Assembly: GCF_003265225.1 (NCBI RefSeq)
Contig: NZ_CP022013.1
Coordinates: forward strand, 1,273,001-1,337,000
Reading direction: 5' to 3'
DNA from: Mergibacter septicus
GTDB taxonomy: Bacteria > Pseudomonadota > Gammaproteobacteria > Enterobacterales > Pasteurellaceae
DNA length: 64,000 nucleotides
In this document: positions 57,751 through 64,000 of the stretch, one piece after another
Position numbering within the stretch: position 1 is the first letter of the stretch
Layout: the number at the start of each line of letters is the position of its first letter
Notes under the pieces: model-generated
What the model was told of the DNA's origin: nothing
The model's database searches: none
What the model saw: only the letters and a program-made list of their open reading frames with translations
Made by a program: the position numbers and the translations under genes

Positions 57751-59118
57751 ATGGACACAATAACTTGTTTTAAAGCGTATGATATTCGTGGGCGTCTAGG
57801 TGATGAACTCAATCCAGATATAGCCTATCGCATTGGACGTGCTTTTGGGCAATACTTACAACCTAAAACTATTGTCATTGGTGGTGATGTCCGCCTTAGC
57901 AGTAAAGAACTCAAAACTGCAGTAACAAATGGACTTTTAGATTCTGGTGTTGATGTCATTGATCTTGGGTTAACGGGGACAGAAGAAGTCTATTTTGCAA
58001 CCTCTTTTTTACAAACAGACGGCGGAATTGAAGTAACTGCTAGCCATAATCCGATGGATTACAATGGATTAAAATTAGTGCGTCAAGGTTCTCGCCCAAT
58101 CAGTAGTGAAACAGGGTTAAAACAAATTAAACAGCTAGCAGAAGAAAATAACTTTCCACCAGTCACACAGCGAGGAACATACCAACAACGTTCTGTTGTG
58201 GAAGAATATATTACCCATATCCTTTCATATATCGATCTGGCTAAACTTAAACCGCTAAAATTAGTTATTAATAGTGGCAACGGTGCGGCTGGTCCAATTA
58301 TTGATAAAATTGAGACTCGCTTTAAACACCACCAAATTCCAGTGGAATTTATCAAAGTACATAATCAGCCTGATGGCACCTTCCCTCACGGTATTCCAAA
58401 TCCAATCTTACCTGAAAATCGACAAGATACGATTGATGCCGTATTAAAACACCAAGCAGATATGGGGATCGCTTTTGATGGCGACTTTGATCGTTGTTTC
58501 TTATTCGACCAAAATGGAAAATTTATTGAAGGCTATTATATCGTTGGCTTACTAGCACAAGCCTTTCTCAATAAAACTCCAAAAGCAAAGATCATCTATG
58601 ATCCTCGTTTAATTTGGAATACTGAACAAATTGTTGCTGACAACGGTGGTACAGCCATTATGTCAAAATCAGGACACTCTTTTATCAAAGAAAAAATGCG
58701 TGAAGTCGATGCTATCTATGGTGGTGAAATGAGTGCTCATCACTATTTCCGTGATTTTTTCTATTGTGATAGTGGTATGATCCCTTGGTTGTTGGTTACA
58801 GAATTACTTTGTACCACGGGAAAAACACTAGGTGAATTAGTTGATCAAAGCCAAGCACAATATCCTTCACCCGGTGAAATTAATAGCAAATTAAGCGATG
58901 CTAAAAGTGCTATTGAGAGAGTAAAAACCGCTTTTGCACCACAAGCCATTAAACTAGATCAGATTGATGGTATTAGTCTTGAGTTTGAAGATTGGCGCTT
59001 TAATTTACGTAGTTCAAATACAGAGCCTGTTGTACGCCTTAATCTCGAAACTCGAGGTAATCAACAACTTATGGCAGAAAAAACCGCCGAAATTTTAACA
59101 ATCTTACGCCAAGAATAG
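57751..59118 (+). CDS. manB: Phosphomannomutase
   Basis: A 455-residue alpha-D-phosphohexomutase of CpsG/ManB type. [16 protein letters not shown] at the N-terminus, the phosphoserine loop [12 protein letters not shown], the metal-binding DGDFDRCF, the sugar-binding [13 protein letters not shown], and the C-terminal phosphate loop [12 protein letters not shown] are intact. It interconverts mannose-6-P and mannose-1-P for GDP-mannose; some homologues also act on glucose phosphates. AGGG precedes the ATG. galU is downstream, so this is a nucleotide-sugar precursor pair. Confidence 0.88.
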   Translation: MDTITCFKAYDIRGRLGDELNPDIAYRIGRAFGQYLQPKTIVIGGDVRLSSKELKTAVTNGLLDSGVDVIDLGLTGTEEVYFATSFLQTDGGIEVTASHNPMDYNGLKLVRQGSRPISSETGLKQIKQLAEENNFPPVTQRGTYQQRSVVEEYITHILSYIDLAKLKPLKLVINSGNGAAGPIIDKIETRFKHHQIPVEFIKVHNQPDGTFPHGIPNPILPENRQDTIDAVLKHQADMGIAFDGDFDRCFLFDQNGKFIEGYYIVGLLAQAFLNKTPKAKIIYDPRLIWNTEQIVADNGGTAIMSKSGHSFIKEKMREVDAIYGGEMSAHHYFRDFFYCDSGMIPWLLVTELLCTTGKTLGELVDQSQAQYPSPGEINSKLSDAKSAIERVKTAFAPQAIKLDQIDGISLEFEDWRFNLRSSNTEPVVRLNLETRGNQQLMAEKTAEILTILRQE

Positions 59119-59130
59119 GGTGCTTTCAGT

Positions 59131-59148
59131 TGGGGTTATATAACCCCA
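59131..59148. repeat. 18-bp perfect palindrome between manB and galU
   Basis: TGGGGTTAT-ATAACCCCA is fully self-complementary, 13 bp after the manB stop. A run of T follows a few bases later. It may work as a terminator or attenuator between the two genes, or as an operator for galU. Confidence 0.6.
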
Positions 59149-59189
59149 CTTCATTTTTATTTATCCCTCAAAATATAAAAGGATTAATG

Positions 59190-60077
59190 ATGAAAACAAT
59201 TATTCCAGTCGCTGGTCTTGGTACTCGTATGTTACCAGCAACTAAAGCTATTCCAAAAGAAATGCTTACCGTCGTAGATAAACCTCTCATTCAATATGTC
59301 GTCAATGAATGTATTGCAGCTGGGGTTAAAGAAATTGTTTTAGTAACACACTCATCAAAAAATGCAATCGAAAACCACTTTGATACTTCTTTTGAATTAG
59401 AAACGATGCTAGAAAAACGTGTAAAACGTCAATTACTAGAAGAAGTACGTTCAATTTGCCCTAAAGATGTTACGATTATGCACGTTCGTCAAGGGAATGC
59501 AAAAGGATTAGGCCACGCCGTATTATGCGGGAAAGCGATTGTTGGAAATGAACCTTTTGCAGTCGTTCTTCCCGATGTGATGTTAGCTGATTTTAGTGCA
59601 GATCAAAAAACTGAAAATCTCGCTGCAATGATTAAACGTTTTCAGCAAACTCAAACAAGCCAAATTATGGTTGCACCAGTACAACAAGATGAAGTAAGTA
59701 ATTATGGTATTGTCGATTGTAATGGCACAGATCTCACTCAACATGAGACAGCTATCATCAATAATATTATTGAAAAACCAGCCCCTGAAAAAGCACCTTC
59801 AAATTATGCCGTAGTTGGACGTTATGTTTTCTCACCCAAAATCTGGGATTTACTCGCTAAAACCCCTGTTGGTGTTGGTGATGAAATTCAACTCACTGAT
59901 GCCATTGATATGCTGATTGCCCAAGAACAAGTTGAAGCTTTTGTAATGAAAGGAAAAACTTTTGATTGTGGTGATAAGATTGGTTATATCAAAGCTTTTA
60001 TTGAATACGCTATTCACCATGAAAAATTGGCAGAAAGTGTTAAACAATATGTCAAAGAGTTAGCAAAAACATTATAA
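59190..60077 (+). CDS. galU: UTP-glucose-1-phosphate uridylyltransferase
   Basis: A 295-residue nucleotidyltransferase making UDP-glucose. [35 protein letters not shown] is the nucleotide-binding start, and [33 protein letters not shown] and [12 protein letters not shown] are conserved. ATG 59190 is chosen over the ATG one codon upstream, because AGGA lies 6 rather than 3 bases away; a longer frame from 59130 includes the palindrome and is rejected. Confidence 0.95.
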   Translation: MKTIIPVAGLGTRMLPATKAIPKEMLTVVDKPLIQYVVNECIAAGVKEIVLVTHSSKNAIENHFDTSFELETMLEKRVKRQLLEEVRSICPKDVTIMHVRQGNAKGLGHAVLCGKAIVGNEPFAVVLPDVMLADFSADQKTENLAAMIKRFQQTQTSQIMVAPVQQDEVSNYGIVDCNGTDLTQHETAIINNIIEKPAPEKAPSNYAVVGRYVFSPKIWDLLAKTPVGVGDEIQLTDAIDMLIAQEQVEAFVMKGKTFDCGDKIGYIKAFIEYAIHHEKLAESVKQYVKELAKTL

Positions 60078-60265
60078 AATAGAAAACAATTTCCCTAACT
60101 AACCTTGTTTAAGCATATATAAAGATGAATAACTAAATTGAATTAAAAGCCTACAAACCGTATAGGAATAGTGCTTAGGATCAACTTAACTGCATTTTTT
60201 GCAAGACAAATAAGGGAAATAGTTTTAATATTATCAAGTTACAAACTTCAACTTTTTAAGACTAA

Positions 60266-61594
<1,329 letters not shown>

Positions 61595-61624
61595 AAATAT
61601 AATTTGTCATCCAGACTACTAAGT

Positions 61625-61658
61625 AAAAACGGTTTGAAATATCAAACCGTTTTTTTAT
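61625..61658 (+). terminator. Terminator of eno
   Basis: A perfect 13-bp stem AAAAACGGTTTGA/TCAAACCGTTTTT (61625-61637 with 61642-61654), 4-nt loop and T run; it separates convergent eno and cca. Confidence 0.9.
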
Positions 61659-61694
61659 TTTAAAGAGTAAAATCTTCCGATTATAGTATTCTGA

Positions 61695-62960
61695 TTAAAT
61701 TGATGGGATTAAATGATCCATATATTGTTTCACTAATTGTACACGCCGCCGAAATAATTCTTCTCGAATAGCGTGTTGCTGAAAACCTGCCGCAATAATA
61801 TCTTGCACTTTTACGGTCTGAGCGATATCAAATAACTTAGAAAGATACTCAACATTCGGATAATCTTTTACTTCGCTCTCTGATCGACTTTGAAACTCAG
61901 CCATCGCCACTAAACTCAGTTGAAATAAACGTTGTGGTTTCCGCCATAAATCAAGTTGATCGAATAACTCTACCACCGTTTGTGCTTTTAACTCAAATGC
62001 ACACTGAAAATAGCGGTAAAATTCGGCTGCTAATAAAGCAAACTGTTGATAAGCTTTTGCGACTTTCAACTGCTGACATAACTGTTTAATCGCCTTAATA
62101 CCTAGCATTTCATCTGTATAATGATGAGAAAAATTATTCTTTTCTCCTATTCCCTTGCCAAAATGATGGCACAATGCGGCAAAACAGATCATAGAACGTT
62201 GTTGTGGATCTAATCCACTGGTTAATTTAGCGGCTTGTTCTAACACCAATAAACTATGCGTCCCAATATTTTTCTCTAATGGCTGTTGTGGATTAGTTTT
62301 TTCAAATAAAGCAAATAATGGTGGAAAAAGTACTGACAATGCTCCAATCTGATTGAGTACCTGAAAATAAATTTGAGGATTTTCACCTTTTAATGCTTTT
62401 TCAGTTTCTAACCAAACCCGTTCAGGTGTTAAATAAGTTAACTCCCCTGATTGCACCATTTTCTGCATTAATTCAAGGGTTTCTTCAGCAATATGAAAAC
62501 CTAAAGTTGCAAAACGAGCAGCAAAGCGAGCAACCCGTAACACCCGCAATGGATCTTCAGCAAAAGCAGGTGAAATATGACGAAGCAACCGTTGTTCTAA
62601 ATCTCGCCGACCGAGATAAGGATCTTGTAATTGCCCTTGCGGATCAAGTGCCATTGCATTTATCGTCAAATCTCGCCGAGCTAAATCTTGTTCTAAGGTA
62701 ATTTCAGGAGAAAAATCACAATAAAAGCCTCCATAGCCATGACCATTTTTGCGCTCCATTCTTGCCAAAGCATATTCTTCCCCTGAAACAGGGTGAAGAA
62801 AAACAGGAAAATCCCTCCCAACCTGTTTAAAACCTTGTTGCTTTAATTCATTTGGCGTTGAACCAACTACCACCCAATCTCGATCTTTAATCTCAAGTCC
62901 AAGTAACTGATCCCGAACTGCACCACCTACAAGGTAACATTTTAAAGAAGGCATTATCAT
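61695..62960 (-). CDS. cca: CCA-adding tRNA nucleotidyltransferase
   Basis: A 421-residue class II CCA enzyme. [12 protein letters not shown] and [10 protein letters not shown] hold the catalytic carboxylates, [23 protein letters not shown] and [16 protein letters not shown] are the nucleotide-selecting motifs. The C-terminal HD region ([19 protein letters not shown]) has His where the HD motif normally has Asp, so its phosphohydrolase activity may be lost while CCA addition is retained. The ATG at 62960 overlaps the upstream stop (TAATG); GTG 62966 and ATG 62954 are alternatives. Confidence 0.93.
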   Translation of the reverse strand: MIMPSLKCYLVGGAVRDQLLGLEIKDRDWVVVGSTPNELKQQGFKQVGRDFPVFLHPVSGEEYALARMERKNGHGYGGFYCDFSPEITLEQDLARRDLTINAMALDPQGQLQDPYLGRRDLEQRLLRHISPAFAEDPLRVLRVARFAARFATLGFHIAEETLELMQKMVQSGELTYLTPERVWLETEKALKGENPQIYFQVLNQIGALSVLFPPLFALFEKTNPQQPLEKNIGTHSLLVLEQAAKLTSGLDPQQRSMICFAALCHHFGKGIGEKNNFSHHYTDEMLGIKAIKQLCQQLKVAKAYQQFALLAAEFYRYFQCAFELKAQTVVELFDQLDLWRKPQRLFQLSLVAMAEFQSRSESEVKDYPNVEYLSKLFDIAQTVKVQDIIAAGFQQHAIREELFRRRVQLVKQYMDHLIPSI

Positions 62961-63574
62961 TACCACTGATCACGGCGACGGCGACGTGGAATAATCACAG
63001 GTAAAATTAAACCTAACAGTAAACCACCACCTAATACCGCACCACCATAAACAAACCATCGAATTACCAATTCTTGTTTTTCTGAATCCACAATCGCCTC
63101 TAAATCTCGATTCTGATTTTTTAAAGTATCTAATTGGCGTTTAAGTAATGCATTTTGCTCTAATAATTCACCACTTTGCTGTTCAGCTTGCGTCATACGG
63201 CGTTGAATTTCCGCCACCCGTTGCTGCCAATCTGAATCTAAACGGTTTAACTTTAATGTTAATTCTTGGATCTGTTGTTGGGCTGCAAGATATTGATTTT
63301 TACTGCTAGGTGTTGAACTTAAATCACTTAATAAAATCCAACCTTCACGCTTTCTACTATCTTGAATCAATGCATATTTCTCTTTTTGTGAAAGTACTGT
63401 TACAGGCTCACCCGCTTTAATCAGCCCTGATATACGATACTGATCTCCCGGTCCTTTACGCAAGAAAGTACTTAAATTCTCACTGATATAGCGTGTCTCA
63501 TCAGCGTGAACGACAGAAACTGGTATTAAACTCAACAAGAAAACTAAACAAACACTAAAATAAGATTTCAACAT
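62960..63574 (-). CDS. SH3-domain membrane protein, YgiM/TIGR04211 family
   Basis: A 204-residue envelope protein: signal peptide (residues 1-24, ending SVVHA), bacterial SH3 domain (about 27-90, [25 protein letters not shown]), a long coiled coil (about 95-170), one membrane span (about 174-195), and a basic tail RRRRRDQW. Layout and length match E. coli YgiM, which also precedes cca. Function is unknown; the SH3 domain suggests contact with peptidoglycan. It overlaps the cca start by one base. Confidence 0.9.
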   Translation of the reverse strand: MLKSYFSVCLVFLLSLIPVSVVHADETRYISENLSTFLRKGPGDQYRISGLIKAGEPVTVLSQKEKYALIQDSRKREGWILLSDLSSTPSSKNQYLAAQQQIQELTLKLNRLDSDWQQRVAEIQRRMTQAEQQSGELLEQNALLKRQLDTLKNQNRDLEAIVDSEKQELVIRWFVYGGAVLGGGLLLGLILPVIIPRRRRRDQW

Positions 63575-63597
63575 AGCTATTCCAAAATTATGATAAT

Positions 63598-63637
63598 AAA
63601 AAATGCGGATAGTTGTTAATTATAAACTATCCGCACT
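63598..63637 (-). terminator. Terminator of the PiT transporter gene
   Basis: An 11-bp stem TGCGGATAGTT/AACTATCCGCA (63604-63614 with 63625-63635), 10-nt loop, followed on the minus strand by a T run. Confidence 0.85.
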
Positions 63638-63664
63638 TTAGAAATATACTATTAATCTAGACGA

Positions 63665-64000
63665 TTATGCACCAAAGAAACAGCGTAAGATATAATAAAA
63701 GATAATCGCAAATACTGCTCCAGCTGGTAAAGTAACCACCCAAGATGAAATAATATTCCGAATAACGGTTAAATTTAATGCGGCAATACCACGAGCAAAT
63801 CCAACCCCTAACACAGCACCAACTAAAGTCTGAGTTGTTGAGATTGGTAAGCCTGTTCCTGATGCAATCACCACTGTTGTTGCTGCCGCAAATTGTGCTG
63901 AAAAACCACGGCTAGGGGTCAAATCAGTAATCCCTGTTCCAATCGTTCCCATCACTTTATAACCCATAATAGCTAAACCAAGGACGATACCTAAAGCACC
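63665..64000 (-). CDS. Inorganic phosphate transporter, PiT family (5' part outside window)
   Basis: The last 111 residues of a membrane protein whose frame is open through the window edge. VMGTIGTGITDLTPSRGFSAQFAAATTVVIASGTGLPISTTQTLVGAVLGVG is the conserved C-terminal PiT signature, followed by a final pair of hydrophobic segments (SWVVTLPAGAVFAIIFYYIL). PiT proteins import phosphate with H+ or Na+ at the inner membrane. The methionine at 63967 is internal, since the family sequence continues upstream of it. Confidence 0.88.
   Translation of the reverse strand, partial: GALGIVLGLAIMGYKVMGTIGTGITDLTPSRGFSAQFAAATTVVIASGTGLPISTTQTLVGAVLGVGFARGIAALNLTVIRNIISSWVVTLPAGAVFAIIFYYILRCFFGA

Overview
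The window is chromosomal DNA from a low-GC gammaproteobacterium, most likely a member of the Pasteurellaceae. The evidence is: close full-length matches to Haemophilus-type housekeeping proteins (S1, enolase, UvrA, AlaS); the order cmk-rpsA-ihfB-lapA-lapB-pyrF; an e(P4)-type lipoprotein acid phosphatase; an alaS-csrA pair; and a large FHA-type adhesin. I saw no exact copy of either Pasteurellaceae DNA-uptake 9-mer, so the genus stays open. Almost all genes are intact, tightly packed and separated by clear intrinsic terminators.

Layout. 1-2 kb: 3' end of a large filamentous-haemagglutinin-like gene, then a PAP2 phosphatase. 2.8-8.1 kb (minus strand): cmk, rpsA, ihfB, lapA, lapB, pyrF. 8-17 kb: a CPA1 antiporter, an EEP-family hydrolase, a frameshifted sodC, rlmJ, gor, mltF and murJ. 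17-24.8 kb: rpsT, a DUF2322 gene, msrC, the metNIQ methionine importer behind tandem MetJ boxes, and divergent uvrA/ssb around a LexA-like box. 25-29 kb is an accessory segment: a DUF4143 AAA ATPase preceded by three repeated dyads, and a thiM-thiE-thiD salvage operon whose arginine codons (11 AGA, 2 CGA) point to transfer. 29-32.5 kb: grxD, a lemA/TPM-domain operon, and hel behind a CRP site.

32.6-45.2 kb is a compact maltose/maltodextrin regulon: malK diverging from malEFG, and malT diverging from malPQ. CRP sites lie in the malK-malE gap. MalT-box-like sequences sit exactly 27 bp upstream of the -10 elements of malE and malP. No maltoporin gene follows malK. Together the genes import maltodextrin (MalEFGK) and convert it to glucose-1-phosphate and glucose (MalP, MalQ).

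45.3-51.4 kb is the most interesting region. Five co-directional genes follow one promoter whose -10 lies inside a Fur-box-like sequence: an imelysin (IrpA-like), a di-haem DHOR-family oxidoreductase, a second divergent imelysin-like protein, a membrane fatty-acid-hydroxylase/sterol-desaturase-family protein, and a di-haem cytochrome c peroxidase-family protein. Three of the four junctions overlap or are nearly contiguous. I infer an iron-responsive envelope redox system; its biochemistry cannot be read from sequence.

51.4-64 kb returns to core genes: asd, a lipoprotein form of ushA behind a perfect 17-bp palindrome, alaS, csrA, manB, galU, eno, cca (HD-domain motif changed to HH), ygiM-like, and the 3' part of a PiT phosphate transporter cut by the window edge.
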